Assembly (NCBI RefSeq): GCF_000499845.2
Contig: NC_023750.2
Coordinates: forward strand, 31,260,369-31,324,368
Length of the DNA: 64,000 bases
Reading direction: 5' to 3'
Origin: Phaseolus vulgaris
Lineage: Eukaryota; Streptophyta; Magnoliopsida; Fabales; Fabaceae
Shown here piece after piece: positions 33,986 through 45,950 of the stretch (positions within the stretch are counted from its first letter, which is position 1; each line of letters opens with the position of its first letter). The notes below the pieces were generated by a model. The model was not told where the DNA came from. It saw only the letters and a program-made list of their open reading frames with translations, and ran no database searches. The position numbers were made by a program, and so were the translations under genes.

Positions 33986-36900
33986 TATTATTTTATTTTT
34001 GTTATTTCGTCATTTTATAATTATTTAAGTTTAAAACTAAAAAAAAGAGTTAATATTAAATTTGAAAAAAACTGTTTAAGAGACTCTTGTAGCAGTTTTA
34101 AAATTGTTTTAAGAACAATTTTTATGATTATCCACTACACATAAAACCACGTGCCATACTTTCCACTTTCACTCTTTTTCCTTTCCACGTACCTACTTCC
34201 TACATCCTTTTTTTACCCTACTTCCCACTTTCTTTTCTTTATCCTTTCCCTTTTCATGTAAAATCATACTTTCATTTTCACTTCTCTTTCTCTTTCTCTT
34301 TCTATGTTTTGATTAATCTTTGTGAAACCCTAATTTGACCTTTGTCTTATGAAATTGTAATTGAAGTTTGTGACTAGAGGGAGGGGAAAGACTCAACAAA
34401 AGGAGTTGCGTGCACCATCACAACAATCGGTAATTCTCTTTATGTGCATTTTAATTTGTAAAACACTAATTTGACATTTGTCTTATGAAATTGTGATTGA
34501 AACATGTGACTAAAGGGATAAGAAGAACTCAACAAGAGGAGGTAGAGGGAACATGATGAAAGTCCTCATAAGACACTTTTCGGTAACAATTTTATGGATT
34601 TAAATAAGATTATACATAGCATTAACTAAACTATATTCAAATTTGTGTTTATTGTTTATGGTGTCACATGTGTTACCATGATTGTCATATATTATTGGTT
34701 GTGTATAGACCTAATGGAAAAATATTGGTTAAATTTTGATAATTGATTAAATATTAAAAGTTATTAAAAAAATATATGAAACTCAAATTCTATTTAATTA
34801 TTTTCTCGGTTGAGTTTGTAATTTTAAATAAATTTTAACTATTACCAATAAATATATATATATATATATATATATTTACCTAAAATATTAAAAATTATAA
34901 AAAAATATGAAACTCAAATTCTATTTAATTATTTTCTATTGAGTTTGTAGTTTTAAATAAATTTAAACCATTACAAAACCGTATTATTTTCAGAAGAGTG
35001 TTAAGGGCATTTTTTCAAATTTCATTCCTATTTAAAATTTAATCATAGTGGTTTTATTATAAGTAACAATGAAACATAAAAAAAAAAATTTAAGTTTATC
35101 TTTTACGTAAGAAATTTTTTAGAACTTTCTTGCTATTACATGATTTTAATAATAATTACTGGAATAAACAAAACTTTTGAAAAAAATTATGATTGTTATA
35201 TGGATATATAGTGGAATTTAAAAAAATTCAAATAAAATAGTGTACATTTATTCCTATGATATACATATTTTTTATATTTTATTTTATTCTTATTATACTT
35301 TAAAAGTAAAAAATAAACTATAAACACTAAAGTTAACTTTTAAATACATCTTAAAAATATAATACATTATAAAATTAAATACTTATTTTGACAATTGTAT
35401 AATCAAAATAATTTTTTGAAATAAAAAACTGTTGTGAAGATAAATAAAGATTGTAAGAAAATTGATAACATCAATGGTGTATTGTTTTGATGATAATTAA
35501 CTGGGAAGGGAGAAGAAGGTAAGGGGTAAAAAGAGTAAAAACAGAGTGAGAGTTTGAGAAAAGAAAATGTATTCATATATTTGAGCACTTTTCCAAGTGT
35601 ATATAAAAGACTTATATTTAATAGGTGAGTACAACATCAAAGACTAAAAAAGAGAATAAATATATTATCCTTTTACATTAACTAATGTAAAATTTTGTAA
35701 CAACATCTTGATTTTATGGAAAGCTGATATATTAAAAAAAATATATAATAAAATTAATAAAAAAAAGAGTGAAAATAATTGAAGAAAGGAATAAATATTA
35801 GGAATAAGTTGATAGTATATTTTTCATGTTTTATTAATAGTTATAAATTTTCAATTTTATTGTGTTGTAATTTGTGAGTTTTTTTATAAATAAAAACAGT
35901 TTTATGAAATCAATTAAAGAAAGTCTTTTACAATGTTATCATTTGCATTTAAAATTGATTCATTTCATATTTTGGGTGTTTTCTCTTTTTTTCTTCAATT
36001 TTATGATAAAGAAATATCACATAAGTTTCTTTGCAGATAAATTAGTATTATTAACAAATATGAAATTTACTTGAAATTAATATTTCAATACCCTTCTATG
36101 TTTATCTTATTATTTATTAACTTAGTTTTCTTTATTGTAATTTTATCAAAAAAATAGTATTAAAAAATTATATAATCTTATTTAAAAAAATTATTTAGAA
36201 TTTTAAAATTGTCTAATTAAAAGCAAATATAAATATTTAATTTTTATAATTTTGTAAATAATTTTTTAATGTTTATTATTATTTTTCTACATTTTAATAG
36301 ATTATATAATAAAATGAAAAATATAAGTGATAAAATATTAACACTCAACAAACACAAATTTGAAGACTAAATGTTAGAAATAGAAAGGAGAAACAACACT
36401 CTTCATATGACAAATATTGTTCGAGAAATGAGATTGACATCTATTTGACATTTGACTCAATCAATAGAAAATGCAGGTAACAAAATTGTTATTAGTGCTT
36501 CATACTATGTTTTTATTTTTATTGGTGATAATTAGCATTGTAAAAATTTATATTTAATCAAAATAAAACTAAATTGAATAATCGATAGATATATTACTAC
36601 ATTATGTGTTTTCTTACATGTATTCGTATTTATTAAAATAAACTATAATGATAATATAATGTGTTGAATAAAATATTATTTATTCAATTTTAATATTAAA
36701 TATAATTATATATAAATAATAATAAAAATGGCTGCCTTGTTCCCACTCGTCACTATAATCAAAATTAAGTTTCGTTTAAATAAATTTACTAAAACAATAA
36801 ATATAATTAATTTTCTTTTTAGGTGGAAGAACAAAATCAACTTTTATTTAGTAAATTAAGAAAAATAAGTAAGAAAAAGAAAAAAAAAGTTGTTACGAAA

Positions 36901-37512
36901 TTTGAGAGTAACTCAATTTTTTTTTGTTCTCAAACATAAAATCAACTTTTAGAAAAATAATCATAAACGACATCTAGATATATAAAATAAAAAAGAAAAC
37001 AGTTTCTTTTTGGTAAATTTAAACAAATATTCTCAGACACACTAGATAATTCTCAAACAGATTGTTCCCACAAAAACAGCTGAAATCCAAAATTTCAGAG
37101 TTAGAGCAAGTTAGCTCCTTGGAGATGCATGCTGCCAGAAACCAGTCCAAGTCATTATTACAAGAGTAACACCTTCAGCCTCGTAAATTTGAATAAAAGG
37201 TCTGTAAAATCTAGAAACTATGCATGGATTTCTTACTGATCAACGGAGAACAAAATATAAAAGTTAACCTGGTTAGAAATAAATCTACAGCATAACTTTT
37301 AATACTTCAATTTTCATCTCAGTTATGCGCCTGAAATTAAAACACATCACCAATTGAAAAAACGAAAAGATGTAACAAAATACTTCTTACTACCAAAGTA
37401 TTTAAACAGTTTTTACATTTAAAAATGAATACAAAAGCAAGGAAAAGATTTGAGTCTGTTTCATAAGAGAGACTGTGTATTAAAAATCCAAAAATGGACC
37501 TAAATCTTTTCT
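33986..37512. other. AT-rich intergenic region
   Basis: There is no supported gene. A segment of about 120 bp is duplicated near 34330-34430 and 34460-34550 (GACNTTTGTCTTATGAAATTGT...GTGACTA(G/A)AGGGA...CTCAACAA). A segment of about 90 bp is duplicated near 34763-34848 and 34882-34975 (ATATGAAACTCAAATTCTAT...), with an (AT)n run of about 24 bases at 34853-34876 between its copies. The last 400 bases probably include the Sec61-beta 3'UTR. Confidence 0.5.
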
Positions 37513-37761
37513 CTAAGCCTCCCTACGCACAAAATACAGCTTGCCCATCACATGAAGGACGGCAACAAATGCTATAAAGCCAATGCTCATTACAAGAACC
37601 ACATTTGGGGAGATCTTGAGTCCAGGAGCATCATCAGTGTAAAATTGGAGCATATTTCCAGCCGCTCCTCCAGAGGCCCCACCACTGGTTGTTCTCCTTC
37701 TCCTCATGTTTGCAGTAGCTGCTGCACTTCCTCTTGGGGGAGCTGTTCCACCTAAAGCCAT
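37513..37761 (-). CDS. Protein transport protein Sec61 subunit beta
   Basis: Encodes 82 residues, the usual size of plant Sec61-beta. This is the small tail-anchored subunit of the ER translocon, which helps move nascent secretory and membrane proteins into the ER. The N-terminus is flexible and Ala/Gly-rich ([15 protein letters not shown]), then RRRRTT, then the conserved cytosolic motif [17 protein letters not shown]. One C-terminal membrane helix follows (residues 52-72, [19 protein letters not shown]), ending KLYFVRREA. The start at 37761 is chosen over the upstream in-frame Met codons because a splice acceptor (GTGTCTCAG) ends three bases before it and the family begins MA.GG. The coding region has no intron. 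Confidence 0.95.
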   Translation of the reverse strand: MALGGTAPPRGSAAATANMRRRRTTSGGASGGAAGNMLQFYTDDAPGLKISPNVVLVMSIGFIAFVAVLHVMGKLYFVRREA

Positions 37762-37764
37762 TTT

Positions 37765-38605
37765 CTGAGACACACGTTTCATACATACATTAGGAATCTT
37801 AAATAAAAAAACAAAATACAAAACCTCAAATCAACTACTTCAACTAAATCTTCTCACAGCTAACTCAGTCGCCCCTCCAGAACAAATCGGAACTCAAGTT
37901 AGTTAGATATCGAAAGAAAATGTCAAGAACTCAACTCTAAAATGAATGAAAAAGCAATGTATCTCTAATTCAAATTCAATATTTGACATGTATACATTTA
38001 ATTTTAACAACCATCTCTTCAAAGTCATTCATTTATGCTTCACCAAAGTAATTCACAGAGTAAAAGCTTGCATCAAAGGTCAATATAGAGATTACTGAGA
38101 TGAAACAGTAATCCTGATAGAAGAACAACGCTAAAAGCATTTATGAAAATGCATCCAAAAACTGCATCTGCCTTTTTCTTTTAAAAAACCGCATCCAAAA
38201 CTACATCACCCAACAGTACTAATAAAATTAGGATTCCAGATCTGCAGACTCTAATCTTCTCTACATCACAAACCTACCCAGAACCCAAAAACAAAAACGA
38301 TCTATTTTCCCGATCCATGTACCCCTCTATTAACCAATCATAAAAACTAAAACCTAAAAATCGATGTATCCCTCTGGTACAACAGAAGGCAAAACGAAAT
38401 TGGATCCATAACATCACAGTTAACACTAACAGTTAACAAATGGAACAATTCAAAACGTGAAAATAAATACTACATTCACATTTATAAAAATTAAACGACA
38501 CACAAAAGAAAGCATCGAAGTATAACAGTTGAAGGATACACAAAATCAATTTCAAAACCCTAACATTTAAAAGAAAAAGCTCATATATATTATCAGCAAT
38601 ACTAC
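37765..38605 (-). other. 5'UTR intron of Sec61-beta
   Basis: On the minus strand the donor is TTTCCAG|GTAGTATTG (38606/38605) and the acceptor GTGTCTCAG|AAAATGG (37765/37764). The first exon is then untranslated, from about 38730 to 38606 (ends GGTTTCTTTATTTCCAG). Both splice sites fit well, but no transcript evidence is available here. Confidence 0.65.
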
Positions 38606-38738
38606 CTGGAAATAAAGAAACCTTGGAAGGAATTTCCGGTGACTGGTGTTGGTGGTTGCTGCAGATTTGAGAGAAAAACTCGCCGGAGATATAGAGCTAC
38701 GGCCACCAACTCGTTTCACGTTACCACTGTGTGGCCTT

Positions 38739-38744
<6 letters not shown>

Positions 38745-38793
<49 letters not shown>
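38745..38793. repeat. (AT)n microsatellite next to the Sec61-beta leader
   Basis: About 24 uninterrupted AT units, ending shortly upstream of the inferred first exon of Sec61-beta, in its core promoter region. Such runs are highly length-variable. Confidence 0.9.
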
Positions 38794-38796
<3 letters not shown>

Positions 38797-38799
38797 GCA

Positions 38800-39662
38800 G
38801 AAATTTGACTTTGCTTAGTCCACGTCAAAACAACCAATAACATTATGCCATGTCACCATGTTTTGCTGATTATTGATATCTTCTAATAAAAATTTCGTTT
38901 TGAGCCATCTAATTGTTTCTGAAATATTTTTAAAAGGGAGAAAAAATAGATATATGAGAGGGATTTTAATTTAAAACAATTAACGTATAATAACATTTTT
39001 TTGAAAGAAACAAAAAATAGTAAAAGAAATAAGGGAAAACTTCAACGGAAGCAAGAAATAATTGCATTAATAACAGACAAATTACATTCTTATCTCCTTA
39101 TTTATTTAAGAGTCAATCCTCCTAGATAAGGAAACAAAATATGTTAATTTAGAAGATTACGAATATATTTTATCTTAATCGGAATTTATGAAGACAATGT
39201 TATCCTAATAAAATAATATTAAATAATTTCTTAAAAATGATAAGTTAAGATATTGAATAAGAAGTTATTCACAAAATACAACTAATCGATTACTGAAAAA
39301 AGAATATATTTATTGTATTGGAAAAAGTGTTTAGTAGCTCGATCTCGATATATTGGGTGAGTAGGTCAGCTTGGCTATTGAGTCATGAGTTGGGTCCAGT
39401 TTAGTTGGTAAATCTGTTGTGACATATTATATGATCACTAGTAAAGGGTATTTTTGAACTTAGGGGTACGCATAACACATGTGGTGCCTAGGTCAAGTAA
39501 ATGTTTCTTTTAACTTGAGTACATGTGTTTTAGGACACATAATGATTAAGTTGCATGCATGACCAATGATTAAGTTGCACCATGAGTAGGGTGCTCACGT
39601 GGGCAGAGTATTCCCCTGATGTTGGTGGTTGTTCTGTTATTATTTTATGCTCTCTTTAGAGA
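38800..39662. other. AT-rich region left of element O; its right part may be LTR of element C
   Basis: No gene. Joining the DNA left of O (to 39667) with the DNA right of it (from 55308) reconstitutes the pre-insertion site. Because C's U5 and gag follow on the right, part of about 39300-39662 could be the U3 of C. I could not find C's LTR start. Confidence 0.35.
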
Positions 39663-39667
39663 TAAGA

Positions 39668-40058
39668 TGATGCGGACATCCAAACACTGGGACCAAATAC
39701 AAAGTATCAACCTAACCACTGGGACAAATGATCATTCTTGAAATATAAGGATTGTAGTATCGTCTTATTTTCTTACAAACAAGAAAAGACCTTTGTAATT
39801 TATACACTGTTGAAACTCAGATTAGGGGGACGAATATTTTGACAATTTTAGAGAGTGTTTCTCTGTTAGGGTTTTTCCCTGTATCTTGCGATCTTATCAA
39901 GAATCCACCAATTCTTGTGGCGATCATCCTTAGGCTTATCAAACTTTGTTTGTGGCGCCTTCCTTTATCCAGGTTTTTATTGTTACTGTTTTGAATTTAT
40001 TCTGTTCCGTAACCCTAAATTCCCAATTTTATTGTCATTTCTATTTGGATTCATATCA
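39668..40058 (+). repeat. 5' LTR of element O (391 bp)
   Basis: TGATGCGGACATCC...GATTCATATCA. By eye it differs from the 3' copy at about 4 of 363 aligned bases. The LTR start is fixed by the flanking TAAGA duplication. Confidence 0.9.
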
Positions 40059-40706
40059 GTAGGTATTCAGAGCAAAGGTTTGAGTCATAATATAATTGTG
40101 CATCCTGTATTTTTTTTTCCCCTCATTACTGTTCACGGGGTACTGTTCACGGTACTGTTCATTTTTTTAATTTTTTTTTAAAAAAAAAGCAGAAATAGAA
40201 AAAAAAGGAAAAAAGAAAGAAGAAGAAATAGAAGAAAAAAAGAAAAGAAAAGAAATAAAAAAGGGAAGAAGAAGAGGAAAACAGAAATAGAAAAAAAAAA
40301 CAAGAGGAAAACAGAAAAAAAAAATAGTTCTTAGTCAGTGCATACTTTGTGTTTGTTAAAAGTTCTAAAAGTGTCCTGTCTACATATTTTATTTTCTCTA
40401 TATATTGTTTTTGCTTGCTGTTTTTTAATTGTCTTGCTTGTTTGTTGATAGTGAAATTATTCTTCACTATTTTGTTCTTTACTATTATTTTTAATTGATT
40501 CTGATTGCTACTTTTGAAAGTGATTCTGGATTATTGATTGTTTGATTCTTGTAAGAACCTTAAGTAGAGAAAGAGTGGTAAAAGGCAGTGTGATCATTAG
40601 GAAAAAAAAAAGCCTTATTGTGTGAAACACGAGTGTTGAGTGTAAACACGTGAGAAAGTGGTGTGAGGCCCAAACTTATTGTTATTTGTAATCTGTTTAC
40701 TTGAGC
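40059..40706 (+). other. PBS and leader of element O, with a purine-rich tract
   Basis: GTAGGTATTCAGAGC directly after the LTR resembles the Met-tRNA PBS (TGGTATCAGAGC) with changes. 40181-40322 is almost pure A/G (AGAAGAAG, GGAAAACAG units), and preceding it CACGGGGTACTGTTCACGGTACTGTTCA is a short duplication. Confidence 0.7.
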
Positions 40707-43067
40707 ATGGCAGGGGAACCGTCAGATAGTGGACTGTCTCAACTACAGATGCAAGCCTTAACACAACACTTGGAAAGGATAATGAAACAACAAAGTGATG
40801 GACTCCATGAGAGGTTGGATCAAATGGAGCAAGCACAACAAGTAAATCCAGAAAATAGAGGAGGAGATAGGAGGAGGAGAAAAGAAAATGACGGAGAACA
40901 AAGAACTCTGAGAATTGATGGAATAAAATTAAATATTCCCACATTCAATGGGAAAAGTGATCCTGATGCTTACTTGGAGTGGGAAATTAAAGTGGAGAAT
41001 GTGTTTGCTTGCAATGAGTATAATGAGGAGCAGAAGATGAAGTTGGCAGCAACTGAATTTTCACATTATGCCTTAACTTGGTGGAATAAATACCAAAGGG
41101 AGATAATTAGATATGAGGAACCCATGGTGAATACTTGGACAGAAATGAAAAGGATTATGAGGAAGAGATATATTCCAACAAGCTACAATAGGGATTTGCA
41201 ACTCAAACTTCAAAGAATGACTCAAGGAAATAAAAGTGTGGAAGAGTATTTTAAAGAGATAGAGGTAACCATGATTAGAGCTGGAAAGAATGAAGAAAAC
41301 AAAGCAATCATGGCAAGATTTTTGAATGGATTGAATCATGATATTAGGGATGTTGTGGAGTTGCAAGAGTATGTTGACATGAAAGAGTTGTTGCACAAGG
41401 CTAACCAAGTAGAACAACAACTCAAGAGGAAGGGAATCATGAGGAGTTCTAACAATAATAAAAATTTCTATTGGAAGGATAAGGCGATGAAGGATAAAGG
41501 AGTTCCCTCAAGTTCAGTCACTTCTTCAAGTGGGAAGTCACCTCATAGATATAGTAACTCACCACCTAAAAGGAAAACAAGTGAGGTAAAATGTTTCAAA
41601 TGCTTGGGAAAAGGACATTATGCTTCAGAATGTCCAACAAAAAAGAATATGATCAATTTATTAAAGACACAAATAGTCAGTGAACCTTCAAGTGAAGAAG
41701 AGAAGGAAGAGGTAGAGGTGGAGTTGGATACATTGGAGGGTGATTTGTTGATGATTCGAAGGCTTTTAGGAAGCAAAATGCAAGTTTTGGACCAAACCCA
41801 ATGGGAAAATATTTTCCATACTAGATGTTCCACTCAAGGGAAAATATGTTCACTCATAGTTGATGGAGAAAGTTGCACCAATGTAGCTAGCTCAAGACTA
41901 GTTACCAAATTGAATTTGGAGACAAAACCGCACCCAAGGCCATACAAGCTTCAATGGCTTAGTGAAGATGGAGAGATGACAGTGAGTAAGCAAGTGGAGG
42001 TGAACCTATCCATAGGATAATATAATGACAATGTCTTGTGTGATGTGGTTCCAATGGAGGCAACTCACATTTTGTTAGGGAGGTCGTGGCAGTTTGACAC
42101 CAAGGCTATTCATGATGGTTTCACCAATAAAATCTCTTTCATGCAGAATAATAAGAAGATCATTCTCAAACCCTTATCTCCTAGAGAGGTGTGTGAGGAT
42201 CAAATCAAATTGAGAGAAAAGAGAGTCCAAGAGAAAAGAGAGATGAGTGAAACACCTAAACAGAGTAAGAGTGAAACACTTAAAAAGAGAGAAACACATG
42301 AGAGAAAAATGAGTGGATTACTGAAAGTGAATGAAGTGAAGAAGTTGCTACTTTCTAGCAAACCTCTTTATTTACCTTATTGCAAAAACAACACTTTGGT
42401 TGCTGACCATTCTAACCAAATTAATTTTCTTCCTAGTGTTGATTCTGTTTTGCAGGAAATCCAAACTCAAATTGAAGAATTGATGAACAAAGGATGGGTA
42501 CAAGAGACCATGAGCCCATGTGCTGTTCCAGTAATTTTGGTGCCTAAAAATGATGGTTATTGGAGGATGTGCACAGATTGTAGAGCACTCAATAACATTA
42601 CCATAAAGTATATACACCTTATTCCCAGGTTAGATGATTTATTGGATGAATTGTATGGTGTTTGTATATTTTCAAAAATTGACTTAAGAAGTGGTTGCCA
42701 TCAAATTAGGATTAGGAATGAGAATGAATGGAAAACTGTCTTTACAACAAAATATGGATTGTATGACTGGCGTGTGTTACTATTTGGGCTAACAAATGCC
42801 TCAAGCACTTTTATGAGATTAATGAACTATGTTTTGAGAGAATTTTTGGGAAATTTTTTTGTGGTGTATTTTGATGACATCTTGATCTATAGCACTAGTT
42901 TGGAATTACATGAGGAACATTTGTGTGTTGTTTTAAATATTCTTAGAACAAAAAAGTTGTATGCTAATCTTGAGAAATGCACATTTTGTACTGAACAAAT
43001 TGCATTCTTGTGTTTTGTGGTAAGTACCAAAGGAGTTCATGTAGATTATGAAAAGGTGATGGCTATC
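40707..43067 (+). pseudogene. Element O Gag-protease-reverse transcriptase (one internal stop, 3' part deleted)
   Basis: The ATG at 40707 (MAGEPSDSGLSQ) is the plausible start. Gag has the Ty3 capsid-like domain (FNGKSDPDAYLEWE, ALTWWNKY, GNKSVEEYFKEIEV) and a CCHC knuckle (CFKCLGKGHYASEC). The protease shows SLIVDGESCTNVAS, where Gly-Gly is usual after the Asp. A TAA at 42018-42020 sits in frame, where a Lys codon would fit ([12 protein letters not shown]). RT then runs [30 protein letters not shown] and the catalytic [11 protein letters not shown]. Reading stops in the RT C-terminal part at the B insertion (VDYEKVMAI). Confidence 0.88.
43063..43067 (+). repeat. Target-site duplication of element B, left copy
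   Basis: CTATC, repeated at 54608-54612 immediately after the 3' LTR. Confidence 0.97.
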
Positions 43068-43912
43068 TGATCCGGTCGGCGGTCGGTTGTCGGTGACGTC
43101 AGCAGTAGATAGCCACGTGGACCACTCTTAGTTGCACACGTGGGCCAGAGAAGCTGATGTGTGGTGTGTCGTTGAGAGGGTTACCCGGGGGTGATCGGTG
43201 TTAAGGTGGTGGTCGGTGGTCAGAAGGGATGCACGATCATCGTTTAGGTAAGACGATCGGTCGTCGCGCCATGCACAGGCAAGCTAGGAGCGAGAGGCAA
43301 TTCCCAGCGAGAGTGTTGCGTATGAGTCTCGTGCGGCAGAGTAGTGGAAGAAGGAGAAGATCAGGTGCTTCATAGTACTGCGCACGAGAGTGGCCTAAGG
43401 GAGCTAGCATCCAGTCGGTGGTTGGGGCTCTCTAACCCATAACGTGCATGGAGCAATGCAAGGGCGATCGCGCACACAGTAGGTAACACCTAGTACGTGC
43501 GCTAGCCAGGCCACACCTGGTATTCACACTGAGGTTGTACGAGACATCCAGCGAAAGAAACATGCGAAGTTACTTCGTATGTGAATAACTTAGGCGTGCC
43601 GCAGGGTATATAAAGGCATTCCACGCTCATGCAGAGGTAAGATTTCATTCGTGCAAGTTACCCGTTAACACAGAGAGAGAGCGTGAGAATCACAGAGTGC
43701 ACACGAGTCTCCCAGAGATTCCTCGTACTTAGTTCTTTGGTGGTTTTGTGTGGCTGACTTGAGCGTCAGAGTGCAATCGGCCGCTAGAGGCGCCGTTTGT
43801 TGTGTTTCGCAGGTACGCTTGGGGTTCTTTGAGGAAGCGCTTGGAACGTGTTTGCGGAAGGCATAAGTTTGACGTGGCGAGTCCTTTGACAATCAAGTCA
43901 CCGGCAAGATCA
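43068..43912 (+). repeat. 5' LTR of element B (845 bp)
   Basis: TGATCCGGTCGGCGG...CACCGGCAAGATCA. The TATA box GTATATAAAGG lies at about 43606-43616, with the RNA start probably about 30 bases on. Confidence 0.97.
43606..43616 (+). promoter_or_regulatory. TATA box of the element B LTR
   Basis: GTATATAAAGG, also present in the 3' LTR near 54299. It is the likely promoter for the genomic RNA. Confidence 0.7.
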
Positions 43913-43933
43913 TTTGGCGCCCACCGTGGGGCC
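43913..43933 (+). other. Primer binding site of element B
   Basis: TTTGGCGCCCACCGTGGGGC directly follows the 5' LTR. The same motif occurs in A (4943-4960), and in C with one difference (about 55672). Confidence 0.85.
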
Positions 43934-44005
43934 CGTGTGAGTTTGTGATCCCATCCACCATGCTGCTAGTTTTCGTCGTTTGTTCTTGAGATTCTTGCTG
44001 AGAAA

Positions 44006-45020
44006 ATGAGGCAGACAAGGCAAACTTCACCCACGCCATCAGCTGAAGAGGGAGCTGTGACAATGGCGCAAGTCTTGGAAATGATGCGAGCGCTGCAAGA
44101 TGATGTGGCGGCATCAAGAATGGAGCAAGAAAGGATGCAAGCAGATTTGACTGCATCCCAGGGAAGGAATGAAGAGCTGGATCACGTTAACAAAGAATTG
44201 CGCAAGACTTTGCAGGCGCAGAAGGAGCGGGTGGCGGAAGAGAGAGTGGCGCCGCCACCGTCTCCCCCCAGGGCTTTCCCCATGCCATTCTCATATGAGA
44301 TCATGGGTGCAGTGGTGCCATCAGGCTTGGTGGGGGTGAAAGCCTCGTTTACAGGGGTGGAGGACCCAGAAACGCATCTGACAGCGTTTCACACCCAGAT
44401 GATGCTTTCTGGGGGCTCAGACGCGGTGTACTGCAAACTGTTCATGAGCACATTGAGTGGGATCGCTTTGGAGTGGTTCGTGAGCCTACCAGATGGCCAC
44501 ATCACTTCGTTTCAGCAGTTCTCGAAGCTGTTCATGGAGCAGTATATCGTCAACAGGGCACCCCCAGTGGTGTCGTACGACCTGTTCGACGTGCGCCAGA
44601 ACCAGGGCGAGTCCCTCCGGGACTACCTTAGCCGTTTTGGGGCTCAGGTGGTGAGGCTGCCCAGCAAAGATGAGGATATGCTGGTACATGCGTTCAAGAA
44701 AGGGGTTCTGGCGGGCCCTTTCAGTGAATCTTTGATCAGGAACCGCCCCAGCACCTTCGCGGAGATTAGGCGTCGTGCTGTGGCGCACATCGTGGCAGAA
44801 ACAGCTGTTTCTGAGAAGAGGGAAAGCGCGATCCCGGCCAAATCGCGCGCAGGCCCGAATAGGTCTCAGCAGCCAATGAGGGTGCACGAGGCCAAAGAAG
44901 GAAAGAGGGCCCAGGGAAAGCCCCGCCCTTATGAACCTAGGACTGGCCAGGGTAGGGGCGCGCGAGGGAGAGCAACACACCCCCTAGATTCGACTTTGTG
45001 GTGGAATTGGCGGAGCTGAT
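44006..45020 (+). pseudogene. Element B Gag (frameshifted at its C-terminal part)
   Basis: Starts MRQTRQTSPTPSAEEG. It carries the Gag capsid-like domain (VEDPETHLTAFHTQMML, ALEWFVSLPDGHITSFQQF, GESLRDYLSRFGAQVV) after an N-terminal helical segment rich in Gln and Glu. The frame breaks in the basic region near 44960-44990: the correct continuation (RFDFVVELAELIAIP) lies one frame over. In element A the same junction is uninterrupted, so this is a mutation and not programmed frameshifting. Confidence 0.9.
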
Positions 45021-45950
45021 CGCCATTCCAGCCATAGCGGCACGTCTGCGAGCACCGGAGAAGACTGACAAGGTGCTGGGACGAAAAAAGAACGTGTGGT
45101 GTGAGTTTCACCAGGCCTATGGCCACTCACTCCACACTTGCTTGGCGTTAGGACACCAACTCGCGGAGTTGGTGAAAAGTGGTTTCCTGAGCAATTACTT
45201 GCGGGAGAAGCAAGGTGATCGGGCGTCGGGACCACCAGCGGAGGATCCGCAGCACGAAGTGCCGGTGCACGGGGAGGTGCACACGATTGCGGGAGGCTTC
45301 TCTGGAGGAGGATGTACGACCTCTCAGAGGAAGAGGTACGCACGCTCGGTGATGGCGGTCGACTCGGTGGAAGAAGATCGCTCCCCCGACGTTGACATCA
45401 CCTTCACCAAGGCGGATCTCCAGGACGTTGTGCCACACGACAACGATCCTATTGTTATCTCCCTCGTCACGGCAGGGAGAAAAGTGCACAGGGTCCTTGT
45501 AGACCAAGGAAGCTCGGCGGACGTGATGTTTTGGCCGACGTTCAACAAGCTACAGCTACCCCTCGATTATCTAAGGCCACACCCGGGGTGCTTATATGGT
45601 TTCGCAGGGGACCAAGTGGAGGTGCGAGGCTACATCGAGCTGAGAACCACGTTTACCGATGGGGCCGGGGCTCGCACCGAGAAGATCAAGTACCTAGTGG
45701 TGAATGCCCCATCTACCTACAACATACTGTTGGGAAGACCGACTCTCAACAGGTTGGGTGCCGTACCGTCGACGAGGCACATGAAGTTGAAGCTGCCATC
45801 GATGGAGGGGGTAGTGAACACCATCAAGTCGGACCAGAAGGAAGCTAGGCGCTGCTATGAGAACAACCTCAAGCAACAGAGAAGCGTGTGCTATGTCACC
45901 ATGACACCACCGCCGGGTGCAGGCGAGAGGCGATCGGGAGTGGAGGTGGT
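44998..45950 (+). pseudogene. Element B Gag C-terminus and aspartic protease
   Basis: Continues Gag with the Cys/His cluster CEFHQAYGHSLHTC, then IAGGFSGGGCTTSQRKRYA and the protease block PHDNDPIVISLVTAGRKVH. The active site is VLVDQGSSADVMF, and YNILLGRPTLNRLGAV follows. The frame is lost again at PPPGAGERR near 45920, and RT resumes in the next frame. Element A reads across this position without a break. Confidence 0.87.

Noticed and set aside
33311..34144. 277-codon open frame in the solo LTR
   Set aside because: It lies across LTR sequence, on the strand opposite to the LTR promoter, includes the minisatellite as repetitive peptide, runs past the LTR end and shows no family motif.
40159..40467. 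102-codon Phe/Ser-rich frame
   Set aside because: Translation of the purine-rich tract of the element O leader.
44940..45010. Programmed frameshift between Gag and protease of element B
   Set aside because: Element A reads through the same place in a single frame, so the shift in B is a mutation.
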